A program made the translations under genes and the position numbers. Shown here in pieces: positions 27,139-34,090 of a DNA stretch of 40,222 nt. The first letter of the stretch is position 1. The number at the start of each line of letters is the position of its first letter. Under the pieces are notes generated by a model. It ran no database searches and was not told the DNA's origin. It was given only the letters and a program-made list of their open reading frames with translations. The DNA lies in assembly GCA_015055545.1 (NCBI GenBank), contig SVHY01000016.1, forward strand, positions 1-40,222. Direction: 5' to 3'. This stretch comes from Clostridiales bacterium. GTDB taxonomy: Bacteria > Bacillota > Clostridia > Christensenellales > Borkfalkiaceae.

Positions 27139-27167
27139 ATTATATACGATTTTTCCAACTTTGGCAA
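27139..27167 (-). promoter_or_regulatory. Promoter of rplS
   Basis: TTGCCA (27162-27167) and TATAAT (27139-27144) on the minus strand are 17 bp apart. The predicted start lies just upstream of the structured leader. Confidence 0.7.
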
Positions 27168-27246
27168 GCGTTTTTACGCGCTTTTTTTATATTTTTTATT
27201 TTTTTCATTATTTTATTTTTTTACGCACACACGCGCGCGTATTTAC

Positions 27247-27275
27247 TTGACTTTCACTTGGTTTTTTTCTATAAT
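27247..27275 (+). promoter_or_regulatory. Promoter of the oadB operon
   Basis: TTGACT (27247-27252) and TATAAT (27270-27275) are 17 bp apart. A GGAGG ribosome site lies before the ATG at 27317. Confidence 0.7.
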
Positions 27276-27316
27276 TAAAACATTATCGTTTATTTTCACA
27301 TTTTTCGGAGGTTTAT

Positions 27317-28441
27317 ATGGAATTTTTGCTTGAAGGGTTTAAAGCCCTTACTTGGCAACAAGCCGTAATGTGGGCAATCGGCGGTATTCTTATCTATCTT
27401 GCCATCAAGAAAGATATGGAACCTGCTCTGCTTTTGCCTATGGGCTTTGGTGCTATTTTGGTCAACCTACCCCTTTCGCCCGTTATTGCGGAAGGCGAAC
27501 ACACGGGTATTATCACTTCCCTGTTCAACGTAGGTATTAAAGCAAGCGAGGCTATGCCCTTGCTCTTGTTCATCGGTATCGGTTGTATGATCGACTTCGG
27601 TCCGCTTTTAACCAACCCTAAATTATTCATTTTAGGCGGTGCGGCGCAGTTTGGTATTTTCATCACCATTATCCTTGCGGCAATGATCGGGTTCCCGCTC
27701 AACGACGCGGCGTCTATCGGTATCATCGGCGCGGCAGACGGTCCTACGGCAATTTTGGTTGCGCAACAGCTGGTTTCCCAATACCTTGGTCCTATCATGG
27801 TCGTTGCGTATTCGTATATGGCGCTCGTGCCTATCGTGCAACCCGCCGTTATCAAGGCTTGCACCACGAAAAAAGAACGCCTTATCCGCATGAAATACAA
27901 CGCAAAACAAGTTTCGCGGCTTATGCGTATCCTGTTCCCGATTATCGTTACCATCGTTTCGGGCTTGATTGCCCCCGATTCGCTCTCGCTCGTCGGTATG
28001 CTCATGTTCGGTAATTTGCTTAGAGAATGTGGCGTTTTAAAATCGCTTTCCGAAACGGCGCAAACGACCTTCTCCAACATCATTACGCTACTTCTTGGTA
28101 TCACCATTTCTTTCCAAATGCAAGCGGCGCAATTCATTAAAATCGAAACGCTTATCATTATGGGACTCGGCTTGTTCGCGTTCGTATTCGATACGATCGG
28201 CGGCGTTATGTGCGCAAAAGTTATCAACCTTTTCAGCAAAGAAAAAATCAATCCCATGCTGGGCGCGGCTGGTATTTCCGCATTCCCCATGGCATCGCGC
28301 GTCGTAGCGAAAATGGGTACGAAAGAAGACCCGTCCAACCACTTGCTTATGCACGCAGTCGGCGCGAACGTTTCCGGTCAGATAGCGTCCGCTATCGTCG
28401 GCGGCTTAATCATCGGGCTTATCGGTCCGTTCTGCTTATAA
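27317..28441 (+). CDS. oadB: Sodium-translocating decarboxylase beta subunit
   Basis: A membrane subunit that couples decarboxylation of biotin-bound CO2 to Na+ export, as in oxaloacetate, methylmalonyl-CoA or glutaconyl-CoA decarboxylase. The 374-aa protein is almost all hydrophobic helices. It carries the family segments GIGCMIDFGPLLTNPKL, the conserved Asp-containing GIIGAADGPTAIL near residue 140, and SAFPMASRVVAKMG near the C-terminus. The Na+-dependent step should be intact. The carboxyltransferase alpha subunit and biotin carrier are not in the window, so the substrate cannot be assigned. A small gamma-like gene follows. Confidence 0.92.
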   Translation: MEFLLEGFKALTWQQAVMWAIGGILIYLAIKKDMEPALLLPMGFGAILVNLPLSPVIAEGEHTGIITSLFNVGIKASEAMPLLLFIGIGCMIDFGPLLTNPKLFILGGAAQFGIFITIILAAMIGFPLNDAASIGIIGAADGPTAILVAQQLVSQYLGPIMVVAYSYMALVPIVQPAVIKACTTKKERLIRMKYNAKQVSRLMRILFPIIVTIVSGLIAPDSLSLVGMLMFGNLLRECGVLKSLSETAQTTFSNIITLLLGITISFQMQAAQFIKIETLIIMGLGLFAFVFDTIGGVMCAKVINLFSKEKINPMLGAAGISAFPMASRVVAKMGTKEDPSNHLLMHAVGANVSGQIASAIVGGLIIGLIGPFCL

Positions 28442-28454
28442 GGAGGTAAAAAAT

Positions 28455-28685
28455 ATGTTATATATCAACGCATTATTAGCAGCTTTTGACAATCTCGACC
28501 CTATGAACTGGGAAGTTTTAAAGCACTCGCTCAACTTCCTTTGGCAAGGTCTTTTGGCAATTTTCGTCGTTATCGCTTTGATTATTATCAGCGTAAAAAT
28601 CACCGCTGTATGTATCCAAAAAGCAGAAGACGCGAAAAAACGCCGCGAAGAAGAAAAAACGGATAACCCAAACAATAACGCTTAA
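28455..28685 (+). CDS. Small membrane subunit, OadG-like
   Basis: A 76-aa single-pass membrane protein. After a short N-terminal region containing a conserved-looking WEVLKHSLNFLWQGLLAIFVV, one helix (about 31-53) leads to a charged tail (KAEDAKKRREEEK). This layout matches the gamma subunit of Na+-pumping decarboxylases, which anchors and stabilises the complex. A near-perfect AAGGAGGT ribosome site precedes it, and it starts 13 bp after oadB. Similarity is by size, topology and context rather than by a decisive motif. Confidence 0.7.
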   Translation: MLYINALLAAFDNLDPMNWEVLKHSLNFLWQGLLAIFVVIALIIISVKITAVCIQKAEDAKKRREEEKTDNPNNNA

Positions 28686-28700
28686 CCGCGTATAACAACG

Positions 28701-28735
28701 AAAAATCCCGTGCTCCACGCACGGGATTTTTGTTT
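28701..28735. terminator. Bidirectional terminator between oadB operon and flavoprotein
   Basis: AAAAATCCCGTGC (28701-28713) and GCACGGGATTTTT (28719-28731) form a 13-bp stem with a 5-base loop and A/T runs at both sides. It serves the converging transcripts. Confidence 0.8.
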
Positions 28736-28746
28736 GCTGTATTCTA

Positions 28747-29370
28747 TTATTTAATAAAATTCGTTCTCACTTTCGGCTCTTTTTTCGGTTCTATGCCCGC
28801 CTGCTTGCCAAGCGCAAGACATTGTAAAATCCAAGCCATATTATTGCCGAGCACACGCATAGTATGCAATCCCTCGCCGTCCTGCTCTACGTCCGTCGCC
28901 GTATTGTTCGCGCCGTGCACGCCGTTCCAGTAATTCGCGGAAACGACGGGCATATTACTGATAGTGAAATACTTATTGAGCGCGTCGAACGTAGACACCG
29001 TTCCAGCTCTTCGCGCGCTTGCAATCCCCGCCGCGGGCTTATAGGCAAGATACTTTCCGTAGCTGTAAAACAGTCTGTCCATAAAACAAACCAAGCTCCC
29101 CGCAGGTGCGGCGTAATGCACGGGCGAACCGAACACGAACCCGTCCGCAGTTTTTGCCTTTTCGCCGAACACGCCGACGATATCGTCCGTAACGCATTTC
29201 CCAAGCTTAGCACACGCGCCACAGCCCATACAACCTGCAATCGCATTCTTCCCGATATGGAAAATCTCCGTTTCCACACCCTGTTCTTCCAGTGTTTTCG
29301 CCACTTCGCAAAGCGCGCGATAGGTGCAACCCTTTTCGTGCGGACTACCGTTTACCAACAATACTTTCAT
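28747..29370 (-). CDS. Flavodoxin-fold NAD(P)H-dependent oxidoreductase, iron-sulfur flavoprotein type
   Basis: A 207-aa FMN-binding protein with the phosphate-binding loop NGSPHEKGCTY (residues 8-18). A cysteine cluster CMGCGACAKLGKC (Cys 47, 50, 53, 59) could hold an iron-sulfur cluster as in archaeal and clostridial Isf proteins. GFVFGSPVHYAAPAGSLVCFMDR is the typical flavin-binding second loop. The start at 29370 is chosen over an upstream one because AAGGAGA lies at the right distance and the ATGA overlaps the stop of the HNH gene. The electron acceptor is unknown. It is last in the operon with mutY. Confidence 0.85.
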   Translation of the reverse strand: MKVLLVNGSPHEKGCTYRALCEVAKTLEEQGVETEIFHIGKNAIAGCMGCGACAKLGKCVTDDIVGVFGEKAKTADGFVFGSPVHYAAPAGSLVCFMDRLFYSYGKYLAYKPAAGIASARRAGTVSTFDALNKYFTISNMPVVSANYWNGVHGANNTATDVEQDGEGLHTMRVLGNNMAWILQCLALGKQAGIEPKKEPKVRTNFIK

Positions 29371-29804
29371 TTTATTCTCTCCTTTAACCACGACATATCC
29401 GTCGTCCAGCCTTCAATTTTATTCCGTTTTTTATATTCGTCGTTCACGCGCTGTAATTCGGCGTGGAACTCCATTTGCGAACAGTCATTAACGCGCATAA
29501 AATGCTCCATAGCTTCCATGCCCCGCCCGACAAGTTGCGTACGTGAAATGTGTTTCACTTCATGGCAGTCCTTGCAAAGGGCTACCACGTCCGTCAATTT
29601 TTGCAACGCCCGTTTTTCGTCGTAATCCCAAACCTCGTGCGCTTCCAGCCGACCTTTTGCGCCGCAAATTCGGCATTGATATCCCGCCCGCTTATAAGCG
29701 TCTTTACGAATAATATCCCATTGCGTAGGCGAAAGAATACTTCGCAAATTTCCGCCCCAACATTCTTCGGGCACGAGCTCAAAAGTCAATTTCCACTTGG
29801 TCAT
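29367..29804 (-). CDS. HNH endonuclease-family protein
   Basis: A 145-aa protein with a zinc-stabilised HNH core: CRIC at residues 44-47, the His56 in LEAHEVWDYDE, and CKDCHEVKH at 77-85. The spacing fits a beta-beta-alpha metal nuclease with the catalytic His in the AHE segment. It overlaps the mutY 3' end by 26 bp and the flavoprotein start by 4 bp, so it is translated in the same operon. Small free-standing HNH proteins like this can belong to restriction systems or mobile DNA, but no partner is seen here. Confidence 0.8.
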   Translation of the reverse strand: MTKWKLTFELVPEECWGGNLRSILSPTQWDIIRKDAYKRAGYQCRICGAKGRLEAHEVWDYDEKRALQKLTDVVALCKDCHEVKHISRTQLVGRGMEAMEHFMRVNDCSQMEFHAELQRVNDEYKKRNKIEGWTTDMSWLKERIK

Positions 29805-30828
29805 ATAATATCCCCAAACATTGTTTAAATGCGGTCGGCAGGGAAATACCCGCTTGCAATTCGTCCAAAGCGTACGCGTCGAACGGCGCGCTTTCCGCGC
29901 GTACCCATACGCAGGTAATATCCCATTCGATATGCGTAAATATATGCTTATATTTCTTGCGCGCCACTTCGTTAAACGCGTACATGCCCCACCCGTGCAG
30001 CACTTCTTCCGCGCTTTCGCCGTTTGATACGGCGGAGGGGAACTCGTTCATACCGCGGAGCACGCCTTGCTCTCTACGGCGAATACAAAACCCCTCGGGC
30101 GTTTGAATTAAGAACACGTATACGCTTTCTCTACGGCGCGGCTTTTTCGCTTTCATAACGGGAAACAGCGCTTGACTGCCGCGTTTATAAGCTTGGCAAA
30201 TACCACTCAGCGGACAATGCGCGCAATCGGGATTTTGCGGTTTACATACGAGCGCGCCAAGCTCGAACAGGCTTTGCGTAAATTCCGAACACGCTTTACC
30301 CGTTTTCGGATAAATTTGAGAAAGCTCTACTTCCAAGCGTTTGCAATAGGAAATATCCCCTATTTCCGTCGCGTTTTCCGTTAATCTCGACACCACGCGC
30401 AAAACGTTCCCGTCCACCGCCGCCGTGGGTTGCCCGAATGCGATAGATGCGATCGCGCCCGCGGTATACGACCCCACGCCCGCAAGATTTTGCAGCATTT
30501 TCTTATCACGCGGAAATTCGCCGCCGTATTCCCAAACGATTTGTTTCGCCGCTTTTTGCAAATTCCTTACGCGGCTATAATACCCCAAGCCTTCCCATAA
30601 TTTGAGTAGCTTTTCTTCTTCACACGCCGCCAAATCTTCCACAGTGGGAAGGGCTTGCATGAACCGCAAATAATACGCTTTCACCGCCTCCACGCGCGTT
30701 TGTTGGAGCATGATTTCCGAAACCCAAACGCGATAGGGTGTGGGATTTTCCCGCCACGGCAATACGCGCTTGTTTTGTCGATACCACGGCAAAAGGAGCG
30801 CGGGAAGTTTGTTCAATATTTCGTTCAT
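29779..30828 (-). CDS. mutY: Adenine DNA glycosylase MutY
   Basis: Removes adenine paired with 8-oxoguanine. The 349-aa protein shows the catalytic Glu38 in SEIMLQQTRVEAV, the helix-hairpin-helix with LAGVGSYTAGAI near 115, catalytic Asp139 in AAVDGNVLRV, and a [4Fe-4S] loop with Cys195, Cys202, Cys205 and Cys211. A C-terminal NUDIX-like domain (about 225-349) for 8-oxoG recognition is present. The start overlaps the upstream FtsK-like gene by ATGA, and the 3' end overlaps the HNH gene. The gene is complete. Confidence 0.96.
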   Translation of the reverse strand: MNEILNKLPALLLPWYRQNKRVLPWRENPTPYRVWVSEIMLQQTRVEAVKAYYLRFMQALPTVEDLAACEEEKLLKLWEGLGYYSRVRNLQKAAKQIVWEYGGEFPRDKKMLQNLAGVGSYTAGAIASIAFGQPTAAVDGNVLRVVSRLTENATEIGDISYCKRLEVELSQIYPKTGKACSEFTQSLFELGALVCKPQNPDCAHCPLSGICQAYKRGSQALFPVMKAKKPRRRESVYVFLIQTPEGFCIRRREQGVLRGMNEFPSAVSNGESAEEVLHGWGMYAFNEVARKKYKHIFTHIEWDITCVWVRAESAPFDAYALDELQAGISLPTAFKQCLGILYDQVEIDF

Positions 30829-31568
30829 ACGGCGTTATTTTCCGTCGAAAGCGCGTTTAAAAATATCACCGTTTCCATAACGGACGGGCTATCAGGCACG
30901 CGCACCGCCGTCGGTTGGGAAAGGGAAGAATCGTCGCCCACGTACGTTACGTCCGCCTTACCTTCTTCGCGGGTAGTAACCAAACAGTTACCCACGCCCA
31001 CGAACGCGCCGGGGTAGCCGCTAAAAATACTCTTCATAAGCTCCGCACCCGTAATAACGTCCACGTTCTCGCGCCGAGCGAGTACGTCGAAAAAGGCGCG
31101 GTATTCTTCCAAATCACTGTTTTGGTTACAACCGTCCAGCTCTTCCAAACCGTCCAAAACGAGAAACAGTCTTGGATAACCTTTGCCCGTCGTATGCATA
31201 TGCAAAAGTTCTAAAACGCACGCTTTCGCGCTTTCCAAATCCGCTTTCTCGCGCACGTACGGTACGGTAATATCCAGCGATTTCAAACGCAACAGTTCGC
31301 CGTATTCACTACGCGGCGACAGCACCAAAAAGTTGGCTTCGTCCTTTTCGTACAGACAGGACAAAGCAACGATAAAACGTTTGATAAACGCCGTACGTTT
31401 TACGCCCGTCACGCAAGTATGGCGCACGAACGGCCGTTCTCGCGTTTGCGAACACACGATTTCCCCCGCCGCGTCCAAACCGAGCGGTAAACCGTTTCGC
31501 AATTTGTTATATCCGTCTTCGCCTTGCGCGCTTTTGGATAATAAAGTGATAAATTCTTCCGTACGCAT
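30825..31568 (-). CDS. Degenerate FtsK/SpoIIIE-like protein
   Basis: A 247-aa protein whose layout follows the FtsK/SpoIIIE motor core. LPLGLDAAGEIV (27-38) matches the LPVGxDxxG lead-in. RHTCVTGVKRTAFIKRF (49-65) sits where Walker A lies but lacks GKS/T. FLVLSPRSEYGEL (80-92) matches the strand after it, YPRLFLVLDGLEEL (131-144) sits at Walker B with DG instead of DE, and FDVLARRENVDVI matches the post-Walker-B helix. The P-loop loss suggests no ATP hydrolysis. I infer a pseudo-ATPase; its role is unknown. It leads the mutY operon. An AAAGGAG ribosome site and a promoter precede the ATG. Confidence 0.7.
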   Translation of the reverse strand: MRTEEFITLLSKSAQGEDGYNKLRNGLPLGLDAAGEIVCSQTRERPFVRHTCVTGVKRTAFIKRFIVALSCLYEKDEANFLVLSPRSEYGELLRLKSLDITVPYVREKADLESAKACVLELLHMHTTGKGYPRLFLVLDGLEELDGCNQNSDLEEYRAFFDVLARRENVDVITGAELMKSIFSGYPGAFVGVGNCLVTTREEGKADVTYVGDDSSLSQPTAVRVPDSPSVMETVIFLNALSTENNAV

Positions 31569-31588
31569 ATTGCAACTCCTTTTTCATT

Positions 31589-31618
31589 AGTATAGCATAT
31601 ATCCAACGGAAAAGTCAA
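31589..31618 (-). promoter_or_regulatory. Promoter of the FtsK-like/mutY operon
   Basis: TTGACT (31613-31618) and TATACT (31589-31594) on the minus strand are 18 bp apart, with TGC extending the -10 box. The -35 box abuts the T-run of the preceding terminator. Confidence 0.6.
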
Positions 31619-31653
31619 ATAAAAACGCGCCTGCGGGCATACCGCAAACGCGT
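31618..31653 (-). terminator. Terminator after the HtrA-like protease
   Basis: ACGCGTTTGCGG and CCGCAGGCGCGT on the minus strand (31642-31653 with 31625-31636) form a 12-base stem with small mismatches, then TTTTTATTT. Confidence 0.7.
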
Positions 31654-31668
31654 CTTTTGTCCATTCTA

Positions 31669-33120
31669 TCAGTTATACTGCACGAAATAGGAATCTTTAT
31701 TATACACGATCTCCACAACCGTTTCCACGCTCTCGCGCACGACTTTAATGCGCACGGTATCGCCTTTACGGACGGTGAGCAACAAATCGTTGATTTGGAA
31801 ACTGCGAGTGATAATCTTTTCTTCGCCACCGTTTATGGAAAGGCTCTTGACGATATCGCCGTATTTCAGTTTCCCGTCCGCCGCCGCGCCTTTCGTTATA
31901 TCGGTAACCACCACTTCTTCCACGACTTTGAGCGTACCGTTTTCCAGCACCGCAGACGAGGCGTTGAGCTTGGGCAATACGCCCAGCATCGCGCGCTTTA
32001 ACACGCCGCCGTTGTCCATGATATTGTCGATTAAATATTCCACCTGCGTAATGGGCAAAGCATAACCCATGTTATCCGTTTCGTTTTCCACGTTTTTGGC
32101 GTTGGTAATACCGATAAGTTCGCCTTGCGCATCGAACAGCGCGCCGCCCGAATTACCGTGGTTGATAGCCGCGTCCGTACGCAACACGCGATAGGAAACG
32201 CCGTCCACAAGCCCGTCGCGGTTCTCGTCGCGCCCGTCCAAAGCGGACATCGTGATATATTCCGAATCCACGGACACGTTCCCGCTGGTTACCGCAATCC
32301 CCTCGCCGTTCGCGTTCCCGATAGCGTACACTTTTTCACCCACTTCCAAGCTGTTGGAATCGCCGATTTTCGCTTCAACCACTTGGCTGTTTTTCAAATA
32401 CGTACTGCCTTCCACTTTGAGTATCGCGATATCGTAATCCATCGCCCCGCCAACGAACGTCGCTCGAATCCCGTCGCCCGTCGCATCGCCCATGTCCGCA
32501 TCCTTATACCCGTCGCCGTTGTTATCGCCCGTCGTAAACCCAACGCGCGCGCCGTAGGGGTACACGTAAATATCCTGCGAAATTCCGTCTTCCGAATCGG
32601 TGTACGAGCTGGATTGATACAACACGTGATAGTTGGTAACGATATACGCGTTCCCCGCGTTTTTATTGAGCTGTAAAATGACGCCGCTACCGCCCGACGC
32701 CGTTACCATCGTCGCCGAAGTTTCGTTAAAGGGCGGGTACTTGTTTTGATAAGTAGTCTGTTTTTGGAATCCGCAAAACACGCTAACGACGGACATCACG
32801 TTTTGCGCGATCATTTCCGTATCGTTATCCTCGCGCACGTCTAATTGCAAATAATCTTGCAAAAACTGCATAAAACTGCCTTCGTAGCCCTGCGATTTTG
32901 CCGCCTCGTAAATATCGTTAATGCTCAAATCCGCGCCGTCTTTGCCGTCCGCGCCGTGCAAGCTGTCCAACCATTCCTGTTCGCTACCGACGAATCCGTT
33001 TTCCACCGCGATTTCATACGCGTTTACCACTTCGTCGTCGCAAGCGGCAAACACCGTCAAAGACGCCACCGTCGTCAACGCCATCGTCGTAGCCAATATA
33101 CTTTTGCAGAGTTTTTTCAT
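31669..33120 (-). CDS. Lipoprotein HtrA/DegP-like serine protease with calcium-loop inserts
   Basis: An extracytoplasmic S1C protease with PDZ domain. The start at 33120 follows GGGGTAGGG and gives a signal peptide ending in FAAC, with lipid-modified Cys27. A small alpha-helical region (about 35-95) follows, with GSEQEWLDSLHGADGKDG, a motif often seen near the N-terminus of clostridial surface proteins. The catalytic triad is His165 (TNYHV), Asp230 (DYDIAILKV) and Ser324 (GNSGG). One PDZ domain (about 375-465) ends the protein. Two loops matching DxNxDGxxD exactly (199-207 and 298-306) are inserted in the protease domain and look like EF-hand/dockerin calcium loops. A regulator is not visible next to it. 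Confidence 0.9.
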   Translation of the reverse strand: MKKLCKSILATTMALTTVASLTVFAACDDEVVNAYEIAVENGFVGSEQEWLDSLHGADGKDGADLSINDIYEAAKSQGYEGSFMQFLQDYLQLDVREDNDTEMIAQNVMSVVSVFCGFQKQTTYQNKYPPFNETSATMVTASGGSGVILQLNKNAGNAYIVTNYHVLYQSSSYTDSEDGISQDIYVYPYGARVGFTTGDNNGDGYKDADMGDATGDGIRATFVGGAMDYDIAILKVEGSTYLKNSQVVEAKIGDSNSLEVGEKVYAIGNANGEGIAVTSGNVSVDSEYITMSALDGRDENRDGLVDGVSYRVLRTDAAINHGNSGGALFDAQGELIGITNAKNVENETDNMGYALPITQVEYLIDNIMDNGGVLKRAMLGVLPKLNASSAVLENGTLKVVEEVVVTDITKGAAADGKLKYGDIVKSLSINGGEEKIITRSFQINDLLLTVRKGDTVRIKVVRESVETVVEIVYNKDSYFVQYN

Positions 33121-33237
33121 ATCCCTACCCCTTGTTCCCGTCCGCATGTTTCGCGCCTACGGTTCGTACTGTTTTTATTATACGCTTTTTGTTTGTCAAT
33201 ATTTTTAACGTTTTTTGAAAATTGTGTGATAAGTGGG

Positions 33238-33267
33238 GAACGCTATGCGTTCAATGCATAATGCATT
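33238..33267. repeat. GAACGC hairpin followed by ATGCAT repeat
   Basis: GAACGCTATGCGTTC (33238-33252) is a 6-bp hairpin identical to one at 24067-24081. It runs straight into AATGCATAATGCATT, part of the ATGCAT family. It lies between the yfbR-like stop and the protease promoter region. Confidence 0.6.
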
Positions 33268-33269
33268 TC

Positions 33270-33854
33270 TCAAAACCCTTCCAGCTCGTCTAAGGTCAAA
33301 GAAAACGACTCTATAAAATGCTCGAAGAAGTATTCGATTTCAGGCATATTACGCGCGTGTAAATCTTCTTCAATGCTCTTTTTCGCTTTGACGAACTCGC
33401 TGTTGCCCGCGCGCAATTCTTCCAAACATTTGATATACGCCGCCAACCTGTCCGCCGCTTTCACGAGCTTGTATTCTTCGCTGCTCTCGTCCGCCAAAAC
33501 GTAAGGCGAAAGTGCGGTTTGCATAGCCTCAGGGAGCGTTTTTACAATCTTCTCACACGCGCTTTTTTCCAGTTCCTTGTACGCGCCGTGTAAGCCTTTA
33601 TTATAATATTTGATAGGCGTAGGCAAATCCCCCGTCATCACTTCGCTCGTTTCGTGATAAATCGCGTACAACACCGTTTTCGCCACGTCCACGCTCCCGC
33701 CGAACACTTCGTTTCTAATCACCGCAAGCGCGTGCGAAAGCAACGCTACGCCTTGGGAATGTTCCATAATGTTCTCTTCCCGCACGGAGCGCATGAGTTG
33801 CCAACGCTTAATAAATTTCATTCTGTCCATATACGCGTAAAAATCGTATCGCAT
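33270..33854 (-). CDS. YfbR-like HD-domain 5'-nucleotidase
   Basis: A 194-aa HD-superfamily phosphohydrolase resembling YfbR, which dephosphorylates deoxyribonucleoside 5'-monophosphates. Visible metal ligands are His in MEHSQGVALLSHAL, the pair HE in YAIYHETSEVMTGDLPTPIKYYN, and Asp in KAADRLAAYIKC. The second-motif Asp of HD is replaced by Glu. MTGDLPTPIKYYN is a diagnostic stretch for the family. The start at 33854 is an ATG with AAAGGGG upstream; a TTG 15 bases further is less likely. It is transcribed divergently from the TPP riboswitch. Confidence 0.88.
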   Translation of the reverse strand: MRYDFYAYMDRMKFIKRWQLMRSVREENIMEHSQGVALLSHALAVIRNEVFGGSVDVAKTVLYAIYHETSEVMTGDLPTPIKYYNKGLHGAYKELEKSACEKIVKTLPEAMQTALSPYVLADESSEEYKLVKAADRLAAYIKCLEELRAGNSEFVKAKKSIEEDLHARNMPEIEYFFEHFIESFSLTLDELEGF

Positions 33855-33873
33855 AAAAACCCCTTTCAAACGC

Positions 33874-33902
33874 TTGACAGCGCGAAAAATTTGTATTATA
33901 AT
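33874..33902 (+). promoter_or_regulatory. Promoter of the TPP riboswitch-thiT unit
   Basis: TTGACA (33874-33879) and TATAAT (33897-33902) are 17 bp apart. An overlapping minus-strand TATAAT (33895-33900), with only a weak -35, may drive yfbR. Confidence 0.72.
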
Positions 33903-33921
33903 AAATGCACTAATTTAATAA

Positions 33922-33999
33922 TTCCGTCGTGGGTGCTCTTTTAAGGGCTGAGATTATACCATTGGAATCGGCAAGGTAATACTTGAGCGAGAGATGACG
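33922..33999 (+). ncRNA. TPP riboswitch (THI element)
   Basis: Thiamine pyrophosphate-binding leader. Visible parts are P1 (CGTC 33924-33927 with GACG 33995-33998), GGGTGC, the highly conserved GGCTGAGA followed by TATACC that closes P2, and P5 CAAG-GTAATA-CTTG matching the canonical CTGG-ATAATG-CCAG, followed by AGCGAGAGA. It lies between a consensus promoter and a terminator in front of thiT, so ligand binding should switch off thiamine uptake. Confidence 0.88.
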
Positions 34000-34031
34000 T
34001 TGTTTTCGGTTTACCCGAAACTTATTTGACA

Positions 34032-34062
34032 CCACGGCTTTATCGGCGCGTGGGATTTTTTT
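34032..34062 (+). terminator. Riboswitch-controlled terminator
   Basis: CCACG (34032-34036) pairs with CGTGG (34049-34053), with an inner GC/GC pair, and is followed by ATTTTTTT. It lies about 30 bases after the TPP aptamer and before the thiT ribosome site, as expected for the expression platform. Confidence 0.7.
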
Positions 34063-34090
34063 CACAAAACGGCGGAAAGGAGGTTCTTTT

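Noticed and set aside
27394-28338. 314-codon open frame opposite oadB
   Set aside because: Low-complexity Ile/Pro/Ser composition, no start signal, and it is mirrored by a real membrane protein gene.
33177-33199. Promoter for the HtrA-like protease
   Set aside because: A TTGACA and a TATAAT are both present on the minus strand but only 11 bp apart, too close for sigma-A.
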